A stretch of 64,000 nt of DNA from Pseudobutyrivibrio ruminis (GCF_015057245.1 NZ_SVET01000001.1:310001-374000); one strand, 5' to 3'; numbered from the stretch's first letter, positions 1 through 9,064 are shown. Translations and numbers: made by a program. Notes: generated from the sequence alone by a model not told the origin.

Positions 1-2246
1 GCCTCCTTGAGCTGCTTCTGAAGATGTGCAATCTTTTCCTCAACATCTGCAGGCTGGCACTTGAGAGCAGCAGCTGCAGCATTAAGCTTAGCTTCGATGT
101 CTGCATAGTATTCGAATACAGCAGCACCTGTGATAGCCTCGATACGACGTGTACCTGCAGCAACACCTGACTCTGAAAGAATCTTGAATGCTGAGATTTC
201 TGATGTGTTTGCAACGTGTGTACCACCGCAAAGCTCAGTAGAGAAATCTCCCATCTTTACTACGCGAACTTCGTCGCCATATTTCTCACCAAAGAGAGCC
301 ATAGCACCGCTCTTCTTTGCTTCGTCAATTGACATGATAGCTGTTGTAACCTCAAGGCCTTCAGCAATCTTGTCATTTACCATCTTTTCAACCTTTGCGA
401 TTTCCTCATCTGTCATTGCTGAGAAGTGAGAAAAATCGAAACGTGTTCTGTCAGCATCCTGGTAAGAACCCTTTTGTTCTACGTGTGTACCAAGTACCTC
501 ACGAAGTGCCTTCTGAAGAAGGTGAGTAGCTGAGTGGTTCTTGCAAATACGTGCACGACGTGCAGCATCTACCTTAAGTGTAACCTTATCGCCAACTTTA
601 ATGATGCCTGACTTCATCTCTCCAACGTGACCAATTTTGCCACCCTTGAGCTTGATTGTGTCCTTAACTTCAAACTCACCGTTTGGTGTAGAGATGATAC
701 CTGTGTCACCAACCTGACCACCCATTGTAGCGTAGAATGGTGTTTCAGGAACGATGATTGTACCAACTGTACCTTCTGCGATTGTATCTACGATTTCTGT
801 CTCTGTTGTAAGAACTGTAACTGTAGATTCTGATGTAGTCTTGTCATAGCCTACAAACTCAGAAGTAACATTTAAGTCGATATCATCATAAACAGATGCG
901 TCAGCACCCATGTAGTTTGTCTCTTTACGAGCAGCACGAGCTTTCTGTCTCTGCTCTTCCATGCAAGCTTCGAATCCAGCAGCATCGTAGCTGAATCCCT
1001 TTTCCTCAAGGATTTCTGCTGTAAGATCTACAGGGAATCCGTAAGTATCGTAAAGCTTGAATGTATCCTCGCCTGAAAGTTCCTTTGAACCAGAAGCAAC
1101 AAGCTTCTCTTCCATACCAGCAAGAATCTCAAGACCCTTGTCGATAGTTTTATTGAACTGGTCTTCCTCAGCTGTAAGAGTCTTGAAGATGTACTCTCTC
1201 TTCTCCCAAAGCTCTGGATAACCATCCTTACATTCATTGATAACTGTCTCTGCAAGCTTAGCCATGAATGTGCCCTGGATTCCAAGTGCGCGACCATGCT
1301 TTGCTGCACGACGGATAAGACGACGAAGTACGTATCCTCTACCCTCGTTTGAAGGTGTAACACCATCAGATACAAGGAATGTAGATGAACGGATATGATC
1401 TGTGATAAGACGAATTGAAACATCGTCAAGAGCATCTACCTGATACTTCTTTCCTGACATCTCGCAGATCTTGTCACGGATTGCCTTCATGGTATCGATA
1501 TCGAAAACAGAATCAACATCCTGCATAACTACAGCAAGTCTCTCAAGACCCATACCTGTATCGATGTTCTTCTGCTCCAATTCTTCGTAGCCGCCATGGC
1601 CATCGCCATTAAACTGAGTAAATACGTTGTTCCATACCTCCATGTAGCGGTCGCAATCGCAACCAACCTTACAATCTGGCTTGCCGCATCCGTATTTTTC
1701 TCCACGATCATAGTAAATCTCTGAGCAAGGACCGCAAGGGCCAGCACCATGCTCCCAGAAATTGTCGCATTCGCCTGTCTCTGGATCACGATAGAAACGA
1801 GTGATGCGCTCTGGAGCTACACCGATTTCCTTTGTCCAGATTTCGAAGGCTTCCTCATCCTCTCCGTAGATAGAAGGATAAAGTCTGTCTTTGTCTAGTT
1901 TGAGAACCTCTGTAAGGAATTCCCATGACCAGGCAATTGCCTCATGCTTGAAATAATCACCAAATGAGAAATTACCAAGCATCTCAAAAAAAGTAAGATG
2001 GCGAGCCGTCTTACCTACATTGTCAATGTCTCCTGTTCTAACACATTTCTGACATGTTGTAACGCGTCTACGAGGTGGAATCTCCTGTCCAGTAAAGTAT
2101 GGCTTAAGTGGTGCCATACCAGCATTGATAAGCAATAAGCTGTTATCATTATGTGGTACAAGAGAAAAACTATTGAGGCAAAGGTGACCCTTGCTCTCAA
2201 AAAACTCCAAGTAGGCGCGTCGTAAATCATTAACACCGGTATTCAA
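1..2246 (-). CDS. alaS: Alanyl-tRNA synthetase, N-terminal 748 codons (3' end outside window)
   Basis: Charges tRNA-Ala with alanine in the cytoplasm. The reading frame runs off the left edge, so about 130 C-terminal residues of a family of roughly 880 are missing. The translated start resembles other AlaRS proteins (ESKGHL, then NAGMAPLKPYF and the TCQKCVRTGDIDNVG class II motif region). The zinc and editing motifs CKNHSATHLL and CGGTHV are present further on. The chosen start is a TTG at 2244-2246 because GGAGGA lies 8 nt upstream and no in-frame ATG does better. The gene follows the 53-residue peptide gene with a 19-bp gap and is probably co-transcribed with it. I see no T-box leader in the short upstream space. 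Identification is firm; only the exact start is inferred. Confidence 0.96.
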   Translation of the reverse strand, partial: MNTGVNDLRRAYLEFFESKGHLCLNSFSLVPHNDNSLLLINAGMAPLKPYFTGQEIPPRRRVTTCQKCVRTGDIDNVGKTARHLTFFEMLGNFSFGDYFKHEAIAWSWEFLTEVLKLDKDRLYPSIYGEDEEAFEIWTKEIGVAPERITRFYRDPETGECDNFWEHGAGPCGPCSEIYYDRGEKYGCGKPDCKVGCDCDRYMEVWNNVFTQFNGDGHGGYEELEQKNIDTGMGLERLAVVMQDVDSVFDIDTMKAIRDKICEMSGKKYQVDALDDVSIRLITDHIRSSTFLVSDGVTPSNEGRGYVLRRLIRRAAKHGRALGIQGTFMAKLAETVINECKDGYPELWEKREYIFKTLTAEEDQFNKTIDKGLEILAGMEEKLVASGSKELSGEDTFKLYDTYGFPVDLTAEILEEKGFSYDAAGFEACMEEQRQKARAARKETNYMGADASVYDDIDLNVTSEFVGYDKTTSESTVTVLTTETEIVDTIAEGTVGTIIVPETPFYATMGGQVGDTGIISTPNGEFEVKDTIKLKGGKIGHVGEMKSGIIKVGDKVTLKVDAARRARICKNHSATHLLQKALREVLGTHVEQKGSYQDADRTRFDFSHFSAMTDEEIAKVEKMVNDKIAEGLEVTTAIMSIDEAKKSGAMALFGEKYGDEVRVVKMGDFSTELCGGTHVANTSEISAFKILSESGVAAGTRRIEAITGAAVFEYYADIEAKLNAAAAALKCQPADVEEKIAHLQKQLKE

Positions 2247-2265
2247 AACAATAGTCCTCCAAATA

Positions 2266-2427
2266 TTATTCTTCGGAAGAAGCCTCTGTTACTTGCTCAG
2301 AAACACCCTTCTTCCTGTCGCTAGACTGGCGGAGCTTAATTCCAATAAAACCGCCACAAACACCTATAGCAACTAGTATGATCATTTTAATCAGATAACT
2401 TGCAAAACTAGATAAAAATGCAGACAT
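2266..2427 (-). CDS. Small single-pass membrane protein (53 aa) upstream of alaS
   Basis: This is a short gene with a clean AGGAGGA site 6 nt before its ATG. The product has one hydrophobic segment, about residues 8-30 (YLIKMIILVAIGVCGGFIGI), followed by a basic stretch (KLRQSSDRKK) and an acidic Ser/Glu tail. The charge pattern suggests the tail stays in the cytoplasm. Function is unknown. Its position immediately before alaS in the same direction suggests shared transcription rather than a shared role. The strong ribosome site and sensible membrane topology make a real gene likely even though it is short. Confidence 0.72.
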   Translation of the reverse strand: MSAFLSSFASYLIKMIILVAIGVCGGFIGIKLRQSSDRKKGVSEQVTEASSEE

Positions 2428-2525
2428 AGCAATTCCTCCTAATCACAATATTTATAGCCAATTAAACCTATATTACATACTTGGTTAAATTATAATCCAA
2501 AGTATTTTTAAATTCCACCCGTAAT
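2428..2525 (-). promoter_or_regulatory. Possible promoter with a symmetric site ahead of the small gene/alaS
   Basis: A TATAAT hexamer (minus strand, 2489-2494) sits inside an imperfect inverted repeat, ATACTTGG at 2477-2484 and CCAAAGTAT at 2497-2505. The -35 region is poor. The symmetry could be an operator over the -10 box. This is inference from short motifs only. Confidence 0.3.
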
Positions 2526-3455
2526 TCAGAAAAATAACAATAAAATCACGAAAAATGCCTGGCATACCATAAAACTATTTTTCAGTAGATTTACTGCTTT
2601 ATTTATATCTGATACCTGGATTGGCTTATCAAAATCTCCTATCTTGCCATCATCCAACCCGATTTCCAAAGCTCCTGCAAATGCAGAAATAGCTTTTTTT
2701 CTATCTCGCAGATGAATGAATCTGGCGTTTTTGCCGTTGAATCCGCCGAAAGTATGTCTTGCGCAAAACACTACAAGCGCCCCGCTAAATCTTGATGGCA
2801 AATAATCAATTATTGAATTAAGCTTTACAATAGGCTGACCAAAATAATCGTATCTAGCGTTGTATGTGCCTGTTTCGAAGGTGCCAATCTGGCCTTCTAT
2901 AATATCAAGGGCTCTGTAGATAAATCCGCCAACAGGGCCAAACAAAAACATTACAAACAACGGTGACAGCACGCTATCCGACGCTTCGTTTGCAATGTAG
3001 GTAATAGTATCGGATGTTATGCCTTCTTCTGTGTCAACTTCCACCTGACGTCCAATCAAAATGCTGGCAGCGTGCTTCATTGCTGATACACCGTTTCCAT
3101 AATAATCCGCAGCAACTCCAAATCCACCATAGTATAATCTGTTGAAATTCAAACAAAAGTAGCTGGCCAAGGCCTCAAAAAGCACACCAAACCATGGGTG
3201 AATTTCATATGTAAGCATTGTAAAAAAGGTAATGCCGGCAAATACTGGAAATACAACGAGAATAATCAACCAAGCCCCAAGGCTGCGCTGCTTTGACTTC
3301 TCCAGAAGGATAATCTCATCTCCCAGCAAGGCTCTGTCCAAAAACTTTACCCAATCTTTAATTGTGTCGAAAGGATTCCACATGCAATATATATTTCCAA
3401 ATACATAATCCAATATGGTTCCTAATAAAAGTGCAAAAATATGATATTTAAACAT
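2526..3455 (-). CDS. Divergent CbiB/CobD-family membrane protein
   Basis: This 309-residue membrane protein matches adenosylcobinamide-phosphate synthase (CbiB) in length and organisation. Signature positions are altered compared with the intact CbiB at 30748-31710. The usual N-terminal DPYCLPHP-type motif reads GNIYCMWNP here, and the ENTSDGVIAPM motif reads NEASDSVLSPL. Conserved later segments such as the DDIVNYIPAR region survive as NSIIDYLPSR. Four to six hydrophobic segments are visible. Known CbiB joins aminopropanol phosphate to cobyric acid; whether this paralog does so is doubtful. It follows the DNA glycosylase gene by 3 bp, far from the cobalamin operon. It may be a repurposed or decaying paralog, although the frame is fully open. 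Confidence 0.7.
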   Translation of the reverse strand: MFKYHIFALLLGTILDYVFGNIYCMWNPFDTIKDWVKFLDRALLGDEIILLEKSKQRSLGAWLIILVVFPVFAGITFFTMLTYEIHPWFGVLFEALASYFCLNFNRLYYGGFGVAADYYGNGVSAMKHAASILIGRQVEVDTEEGITSDTITYIANEASDSVLSPLFVMFLFGPVGGFIYRALDIIEGQIGTFETGTYNARYDYFGQPIVKLNSIIDYLPSRFSGALVVFCARHTFGGFNGKNARFIHLRDRKKAISAFAGALEIGLDDGKIGDFDKPIQVSDINKAVNLLKNSFMVCQAFFVILLLFF

Positions 3456-3458
3456 TAC

Positions 3459-4295
3459 TCAGCCTTTTCTCTTATGATAAAACTGTAATTGTTGAACATA
3501 CCCCTGAAAACCTGGATACTCACTGTTGATGTAATCCAAATAAGCATCCTTCGTATAGTCCTTATAGTCTTCTGATATAATCTTCTTCATCCAAGTGTCA
3601 ATTGGATAGCTTTCCATAAAATGGAATCCGTAAAGCATAATGCAATTTGCCACCTTAGGCCCTACGCCCTTGATTTTAAGTAGGGCATCCATAGCCTCCT
3701 GGTAAGGCAGCTTGCTAATAGCTTCAATATCAAGCATTCCCGCTGCTACTCTTTCCGATATTCCTTTTATGTAATCTGCGCGATATCCCAGGGCAGTGCC
3801 ATCCATCAGCTCTGCTTCTGGAATAAACGCCAGCACATCAGCCTTTGGAAAATGAATTCCATCTGAATATCTATCACACAGAATCTGGATAGATTTCTTT
3901 ATCTTAGGAATGTTGTTATTCTGGGAAATCACATAGGATATGAAAACCTCCCACAAATCCTGCCTAAGGATACGCATACCAAAAGCATCCTTCAAAGAAT
4001 CCTTTAAGAACTTATCATTACTCTTTCGTATAATGTTGTTGTAGGAAGTATAATCTGTGTCGAAATCAAAATATCTGCACCAGAATTCCCACTGGCTTTC
4101 TTCACAGGCAAAATCCCAGGTATCTTTTTCTTTATTCAAATAGAAATAAACATCATTATCTCCTGAACAGGCGCTATATGTATCAGGCATACCGTCTGCA
4201 CCGGCAGTCTCCTTCTTCATTCTAAAAACCTGTCCAGAATTCATGATAATCTCTGGATTAAATTCTTCCGCTGTAAGACTCTTGCTAAAAACCAT
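3459..4295 (-). CDS. 8-oxoguanine DNA glycosylase (OGG1-like, HhH-GPD)
   Basis: Removes oxidised guanine from DNA and nicks the abasic site. The protein has 278 residues: an OGG N-terminal domain (about 1-115), then a helix-hairpin-helix GPD domain. SQNNNIPKI at about 124-132 matches the family SSNNN element. The hairpin GVGPKVANC (210-218) carries the expected catalytic lysine K214, and PIDTW carries the catalytic aspartate D233. The start at 4293-4295 has GAGG upstream. It lies 1 bp after the MBL-fold gene and 3 bp before the CbiB-like gene, so the three form one operon. I infer a bifunctional glycosylase/lyase from the K/D pair. Confidence 0.9.
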   Translation of the reverse strand: MVFSKSLTAEEFNPEIIMNSGQVFRMKKETAGADGMPDTYSACSGDNDVYFYLNKEKDTWDFACEESQWEFWCRYFDFDTDYTSYNNIIRKSNDKFLKDSLKDAFGMRILRQDLWEVFISYVISQNNNIPKIKKSIQILCDRYSDGIHFPKADVLAFIPEAELMDGTALGYRADYIKGISERVAAGMLDIEAISKLPYQEAMDALLKIKGVGPKVANCIMLYGFHFMESYPIDTWMKKIISEDYKDYTKDAYLDYINSEYPGFQGYVQQLQFYHKRKG

Positions 4296-4296
4296 T

Positions 4297-5058
4297 CTAG
4301 TCCTCTATCTCAAAAATCATATTTTCCCTGTCTATATCCACAACTCTCTCCCTAAGATTTGCAATATCCGGACGACTTTTGAATCTTTCAATCCATTTGT
4401 AATCTCCCCACATATGCATCGGGAAGATATTGTCGCAGTCGATGTTTTTGATGAAGTAATCCAAGCCAAGGAAATATCCATCCTCCCCCATTCGAGAATC
4501 CAATGGGACAAATCCTATATCAAAATGCTTGTTTAAAATAGATTTCAAAGCTCGCTTGTACTCGCGACCATATACTTCGCCGTATAGCTCCCCTCGACCT
4601 TCAGCATTCCACCAGTTTAAATCCCCAGCATGATAAATGTTCATGCCCTTTACGCTGATCACGAATGCCACTCCCGCATCTGTAGAACGAAGGGTTTCTA
4701 TGGTCATATCATCCACCTGATACTTCTTCATGGATGTTACAAACTGAATCTTGTCTTTTATGGATAAATCAAAGCCATTTCTAATAAGATAGTTGCGGCC
4801 TAATCTAATGTCCTTCGACAAAATAAACTTGATATTGTCTCTTGAATCAGCAAGACGAAGATTTTCAAGCCACCAATGATCCTTATGGCTATGACTTGCA
4901 AAAACATAAAGATATTTATCAGGATCAAGCTCTGGCAGGCAACCATGAAACTGAACAGTATCTGCCACCACCGACTTATCAAAATAATCGAATAACAAAT
5001 ATCTATCATCAAGCTCCACCAGGAAGCTACTATGCATTATATAGTATACTTTATACAT
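4297..5058 (-). CDS. MBL-fold metallo-hydrolase
   Basis: This 253-residue protein has a metallo-beta-lactamase fold. The metal ligands are visible as SHSHKDH (H56, H58, D60, H61), then HAGDLNWW near 168 and MHMWGD near 210. It resembles the YtkL/UlaG-like branch of putative beta-lactamase-superfamily hydrolases with no assigned substrate. GGAGAG lies upstream of the ATG. It is first in a three-gene operon with a DNA glycosylase and a CbiB-like protein. The neighbours do not tell the substrate; a nuclease or phosphodiesterase role is only a guess. Confidence 0.85.
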   Translation of the reverse strand: MYKVYYIMHSSFLVELDDRYLLFDYFDKSVVADTVQFHGCLPELDPDKYLYVFASHSHKDHWWLENLRLADSRDNIKFILSKDIRLGRNYLIRNGFDLSIKDKIQFVTSMKKYQVDDMTIETLRSTDAGVAFVISVKGMNIYHAGDLNWWNAEGRGELYGEVYGREYKRALKSILNKHFDIGFVPLDSRMGEDGYFLGLDYFIKNIDCDNIFPMHMWGDYKWIERFKSRPDIANLRERVVDIDRENMIFEIED

Positions 5059-5164
5059 TATTCTCTCCCAACAGGCTGCTCACTCGCAGTCTTTCATATT
5101 CTTGTGAATATTATACCTATATTTAGATGAATTTAAAATACCATTCACTAAATATTGATGAACA

Positions 5165-5193
5165 CAAAAAAGGCACCCGCCTAAGCGGATGCC
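5165..5193 (-). terminator. Rho-independent terminator of the DUF5692-like gene
   Basis: On the minus strand GGCATCCGC, loop TTAG, GCGGGTGCC (one G-T pair) is followed directly by a run of T. It lies 16 bp past the stop codon of the gene at 5209-6321. Confidence 0.9.
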
Positions 5194-5208
5194 TTAAAGT
5201 CTCATGAA

Positions 5209-6321
5209 TTATTTTGCTGCACGAGCCATAGCCTCGTCGAAGTCCTTTGTTCCTTCGAATACGCAGTTTGAATATGGGTTTCCACCGATTCTGATTGCGT
5301 TTCTGATGATAACAGAGATACATACAACGTTAACTGCAAGTGCCATCATAGCTACGAATCCCTGCATTGAAGGATCAGCTGTGATACCCATTGCTGCGAT
5401 AGCATCGTTAGCTGCTGCTGTCTTGCCCTGGCCTGCCTGGTAAAGAGCGATAGCCTTCTCATAAAGATCCATTGTTGTAACACCAGCTTCTGTAGCGCCA
5501 CCGTATACACGTGGAAGTACAGCTGCGAATGTACCCTTTAACTGGAAGAGAGGTACTACCTGAGCCCACATACACCAGATTGCAAGTGTGTTAGCACGGT
5601 TCTGGATCCATGCACCCTTGTTCCAAAGTGCGTTAGCAAATGTAGGAGCAAGAAGAAGTGCAACACCACAGTACCATGTATGTGTAGGAAGGTTAAGATA
5701 TGTGTACTCAAAGTTCCATACATCATATGCGATGATGAACCAGATTGTCATATCTGGCCAGATCATATCTGCCTGATTCTTGTCGTTTGATGTGTAAAGC
5801 TTTACACAACCTGTCATACAGAAGATGTTGATCATACCTGCGAGAGCGTTAACAACGTTCCACCATCCACCGTAGATGAATACACCTTCGTTAGAGCACC
5901 ACCAAGCACCTGAAAGGTCGCCTGTGATTGAGTATGCTGCAAGAGCAGACTCCATATCTGAAACATTAGCAATCATGATGTTTGCTGCTACGATGAACCA
6001 TGGCCACCAAGCAAACCATTTTTCTTTACCAATGCCCCACTTATACTTAATCATCATGAAGCCGACGCATCCGATATCTGCTGCGTAGAGCTTGAAGTAG
6101 TGGAACCAACCATCCATATAAGCAACAGTTGGGTTTGCTGCACCGCCGAATAAACCAACGTGTGCAAGAATGAAATATACTGTAAGAATACATGGGATGA
6201 TTACAAAGATAATCATTCCGCCGACCTTTGTACGACGGCCGAGTTCGTTCATGAGAATTAATCCTGCAAATACAAGGCACCAGCCAAGGATCTGCCAAAG
6301 ATTAGTGATTTGGAAAAACAT
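5209..6321 (-). CDS. Multi-pass membrane protein, DUF5692-like
   Basis: This 370-residue polytopic membrane protein is rich in Trp and aromatic residues (for example WFAWWPWFIVAA, GGWWNVVNAL, WPDMTIWFIIAYDVWNFEY). I count about nine to ten hydrophobic segments. A soluble Ala/Gly-rich stretch (about 285-325) precedes the last helix, and the C-terminal tail is cytoplasmic-looking. I associate it with the DUF5692 family seen in Clostridia, a family without a known function; this assignment is from memory. The start used is the second ATG (6319-6321), because AAGGAGG directly abuts the first one. It is transcribed alone, with its own promoter and terminator. Confidence 0.75.
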   Translation of the reverse strand: MFFQITNLWQILGWCLVFAGLILMNELGRRTKVGGMIIFVIIPCILTVYFILAHVGLFGGAANPTVAYMDGWFHYFKLYAADIGCVGFMMIKYKWGIGKEKWFAWWPWFIVAANIMIANVSDMESALAAYSITGDLSGAWWCSNEGVFIYGGWWNVVNALAGMINIFCMTGCVKLYTSNDKNQADMIWPDMTIWFIIAYDVWNFEYTYLNLPTHTWYCGVALLLAPTFANALWNKGAWIQNRANTLAIWCMWAQVVPLFQLKGTFAAVLPRVYGGATEAGVTTMDLYEKAIALYQAGQGKTAAANDAIAAMGITADPSMQGFVAMMALAVNVVCISVIIRNAIRIGGNPYSNCVFEGTKDFDEAMARAAK

Positions 6322-6385
6322 ATCCATCCTCCTTAATAATTATTAGAAATTAAAAGAGAAACTTCTTCTCTTTCCCTCGGTTTCT

Positions 6386-6414
6386 ATTATACTTGGTCGT
6401 CAAGAAAATAACAA
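6386..6414 (-). promoter_or_regulatory. Sigma-A type promoter for the DUF5692-like gene
   Basis: On the minus strand TTGTTA (6409-6414) and TATAAT (6386-6391) are separated by 17 bp. The transcript would have a leader of about 55-60 nt before the AAGGAGG site. Confidence 0.65.
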
Positions 6415-6461
6415 TGATTTACTTAATAAAAATTTAATACATTTTTAAGAATTTGTATTCC

Positions 6462-7403
6462 TTAAAAACCCCTAATTTTCAACTTTGAGGGCAAACATTC
6501 AAAGGTAATTTTTTTATAAAATCCAACATGTTCTCCATCTGCGTGTACACACATTTGGTCATTCATAGATATCTCCAATTTATTAAATTTTAATAAATCA
6601 AATCCCTTCTTCCCCTCATGCTTACCTGCAACCAAAAATGGTAGCAAACCGAAGCATTTTATTCTGCTTATGTCATGAGCAATAAAAGCTGTAAGATATC
6701 CGGAGTCAACTGTGGCCTTTGGAGCCATAGGAATGCCACCGCCCTCCGCCGGGCAATTCATAGCTGCCGCAAAGATGGTGCTTTTAATATTTCGCTCCTC
6801 TTTTTCTCCATCAAAATAGGTAGTAACAACTGCATCTGAAAATGGCATTGTAAAAATGTCACCAACAGTAAGAAGGCCGTATGTAGCTGAGCCAAGGCCA
6901 AATTTATTCAAGAAAGTCTTAAGCTTACTAGTGAGCGCCTGCAAACAAACATAGGCATCCACCCCTATACCAGAGCTAACACCAAAGAGTCTGCTTTGCT
7001 CTTCTCCATCTTTATTATAAGTAACCTTTCCTATATCAATGCTTTTGAAACCATCATCCTTAAGGGCTCGTTTTAAAATATCAAGGGTGCTTCCTTCCAA
7101 TCCGATGCCCTTAACAAAATCATTGGCAGAGCCTGATGGCAGCGGTGTATATAAGGTATGTTCAAAATCTGCTATTCCGTTAAGTGCTTCATTTAAAGTG
7201 CCATCTCCACCCATGACAAATAAATGAACATCCTCTCCTGAGGATGTGGCATTCTTTGCAAATTCAGTTGCATCATAAGCCTTGGCTGTAAAGTGAACCT
7301 CGTAATCTACGCCTTCACTTTTAAGATATTCTTCTATCTTATCCCAAACACCTTCAGCTTTTCCTGTTCTACTTGCCTTGTTTACAATAAATACGTTTTC
7401 CAT
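6462..7403 (-). CDS. Diacylglycerol kinase-family lipid kinase
   Basis: ATP-dependent kinase of the DagK/YegS family that phosphorylates a lipid such as diacylglycerol at the membrane surface. The 313-residue product has the nucleotide-binding MGGDGTLNEAL near 66-76 and LPSGSANDF near 93, both hallmarks of the catalytic domain. FNKLEISMNDQ and related segments form the C-terminal beta domain. I start it at ATG 7401-7403 because GGGAG sits 6 nt upstream; a TTG four codons earlier would place the ribosome site inside the gene. It stands alone and diverges from the ClC gene. Confidence 0.9.
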   Translation of the reverse strand: MENVFIVNKASRTGKAEGVWDKIEEYLKSEGVDYEVHFTAKAYDATEFAKNATSSGEDVHLFVMGGDGTLNEALNGIADFEHTLYTPLPSGSANDFVKGIGLEGSTLDILKRALKDDGFKSIDIGKVTYNKDGEEQSRLFGVSSGIGVDAYVCLQALTSKLKTFLNKFGLGSATYGLLTVGDIFTMPFSDAVVTTYFDGEKEERNIKSTIFAAAMNCPAEGGGIPMAPKATVDSGYLTAFIAHDISRIKCFGLLPFLVAGKHEGKKGFDLLKFNKLEISMNDQMCVHADGEHVGFYKKITFECLPSKLKIRGF

Positions 7404-7507
7404 ATTTTCTCCCAAATAATATTTCTACAATAATTTTGTATATTTTATCAGCCAAAGTCAATGTATTTGTGTTAGCATACAATATATATAATTAAAAGAG
7501 GGAAAAT

Positions 7508-8785
7508 ATGGATAATAGAGAATTTAAAGAAACGTTATTTCACAAAATCGATCACAATGGTCATCGAGCAATGTCTGTTTTCAGCTGGACAATCGCATCC
7601 ATCGTAATAGGTGTTCTAGTAGGATTATTTGCTACCGCCTTTGGACTTAGCATGCGAAAAGTCATATCTGTCCGCGAATCCAATCCATGGCTTATATATT
7701 TTTTGCCAGTTGGCGCAGTTATAATCACATTTATATATAAGAAGATTCTTAAGGTAAAAGACAGCGGAACAAACACTGTTATTGCTGCTATTCAGTCAGA
7801 TGAGCGTCTTCCATTTAGACTTGCTCCACTTATTTTTATAGCTACATTAATTACTCACTTGGTAGGTGGTTCTGCAGGTCGTGAGGGAGCCGCTTTACAG
7901 ATGGGCGGTGCCATCGGAAATGGTATTGGACGTGTCCTTCACCTTAGTGATACCAACAAAAAGACAATGATTATGTGCGGTATGAGCGCAGCATTTTCTG
8001 CTTTATTCGGCACACCAATGGCAGCTGCTATTTTCTCCATGGAGGTTATTTCAGTTGGAATCATGCACTACGCTGCACTTGTTCCATGCGTTATTTCTTC
8101 CCTTGTAGCAAGATACATCGCTGCATACTTTGGACTTGGCGCTGAGATTTACCCAATTGAAGTTATTCCAAAGTTTACAATCAAGACAGCCATTATCATT
8201 TGCATTTTTGCAATAATATGCGGATTAGCTTCTATATTATTCTGCACTATGCTTCACAAATACGAAGAATTCCTTAGCGGCAAAATCATTAATCCATATA
8301 TTAAAGCAATAATCGGTGGTACTTCAGTTTTGGTTCTTACATTATTGGTTGGAAATCAAACATACAACAGCACAGGCTCTTCTATAATAATGTCCTGCTT
8401 CACAGGTGCATCCATTGGGTTAGGAGCATTCCTTTTAAAAATGATATTTACCACCCTTACATTGTCCTGCGGATACAAAGGTGGTGAAATTGTTCCTACT
8501 CTTTTCATCGGTGCCACACTTGGCGCAGCAATCGGAGGATTAATAGGATTTCCTCCAGCTCTAATGGCAGCTGTAGGAATGGGCGCTCTGTTTTGTGGTG
8601 TTACCAACTGCCCTATCTCCAGCCTTTTGATTTGCTTCGAGCTCTTTGGTTACGAGCCAATGCCTTACTTCTTATTGGCCGTAGCATTCAGCTATTGGGT
8701 ATCAGGCTACACTGGCTTATACAAATCTCAAAAGATTGTATATAGCAAGTACAGAAGCAATTATATTGATAAGCATGTACAATAA
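7508..8785 (+). CDS. ClC-family chloride channel/transporter
   Basis: Moves chloride (or fluoride) across the cytoplasmic membrane. The 425-residue protein is an almost continuous set of hydrophobic segments. GSAGREGAA at 121-129 matches the GxGREGxxV filter element, with E126 as the gating glutamate. A second motif GGEIVPTLFIGA near 323 matches the conserved GxFxP region with substitutions. The protein lacks C-terminal CBS domains. GAGGG precedes the ATG by 5 nt. Gate-glutamate presence suggests exchange rather than a passive channel, but that cannot be settled from sequence. Confidence 0.92.
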   Translation: MDNREFKETLFHKIDHNGHRAMSVFSWTIASIVIGVLVGLFATAFGLSMRKVISVRESNPWLIYFLPVGAVIITFIYKKILKVKDSGTNTVIAAIQSDERLPFRLAPLIFIATLITHLVGGSAGREGAALQMGGAIGNGIGRVLHLSDTNKKTMIMCGMSAAFSALFGTPMAAAIFSMEVISVGIMHYAALVPCVISSLVARYIAAYFGLGAEIYPIEVIPKFTIKTAIIICIFAIICGLASILFCTMLHKYEEFLSGKIINPYIKAIIGGTSVLVLTLLVGNQTYNSTGSSIIMSCFTGASIGLGAFLLKMIFTTLTLSCGYKGGEIVPTLFIGATLGAAIGGLIGFPPALMAAVGMGALFCGVTNCPISSLLICFELFGYEPMPYFLLAVAFSYWVSGYTGLYKSQKIVYSKYRSNYIDKHVQ

Positions 8786-8851
8786 AATTATTCTATAAAC
8801 CAATTCAATTATGCAAAACTGTCAAAAATGATAAACAATTAACAAAAGTAG

Positions 8852-8880
8852 TTGCCAATCTAAAAATCAGCATATATAAT
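8852..8880 (+). promoter_or_regulatory. Promoter for the riboswitch-chemoreceptor transcript
   Basis: TTGCCA (8852-8857) and TATAAT (8875-8880) are spaced 17 bp apart. The predicted start near 8887 leaves about 35 nt before the c-di-GMP aptamer. Confidence 0.75.
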
Positions 8881-8920
8881 TGTGACTGTTTTCAAGCAAA
8901 TTGTGAAATATTTGTGAACA

Positions 8921-9003
8921 AACACTTTATATGGGCAAAACAAGCGAAAGCTTGCGACGCAAAACTATAGGGACTTTAAAATGTCAGCCAGTTGCAACTA
9001 CTT
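8921..9003 (+). promoter_or_regulatory. Class I cyclic di-GMP riboswitch (GEMM-I)
   Basis: The aptamer core is recognisable. GGGCAAA (8933-8939) leads into the stem CAAGC-GAAA-GCTTG with a GNRA tetraloop. This is followed by GACGCAAA, then a second stem-loop around GGGACTT...TGTCAGCC and the closing CAGTTGC. These match the c-di-GMP-I consensus order of GCAAA, GAAA tetraloop, ACGCAAA and AGCCA. It lies between a good promoter and an intrinsic terminator, and the gene behind it is a chemoreceptor, a common target class for this riboswitch. The direction of control (termination on or off) is not readable without modelling the alternative pairing. Confidence 0.88.
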
Positions 9004-9022
9004 AAAATATACACTCGAATTC

Positions 9023-9064
9023 TAAGCATGGTGTCATATTATATGTCCCATGCTTATTTTATTG
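9023..9064 (+). terminator. Terminator hairpin acting as riboswitch expression platform
   Basis: TAAGCATGG (9023-9031) pairs with CCATGCTTA (9048-9056) in a 9-bp stem, followed by TTTTATTG. It lies 20 nt after the c-di-GMP aptamer and 37 nt before the chemoreceptor start, the right place for ligand-controlled termination. Confidence 0.75.

Noticed and set aside
2526..3455. Calling the CbiB-like gene a pseudogene.
   Set aside because: The frame is complete with no stops or frameshifts, and it is tightly spaced within an operon.
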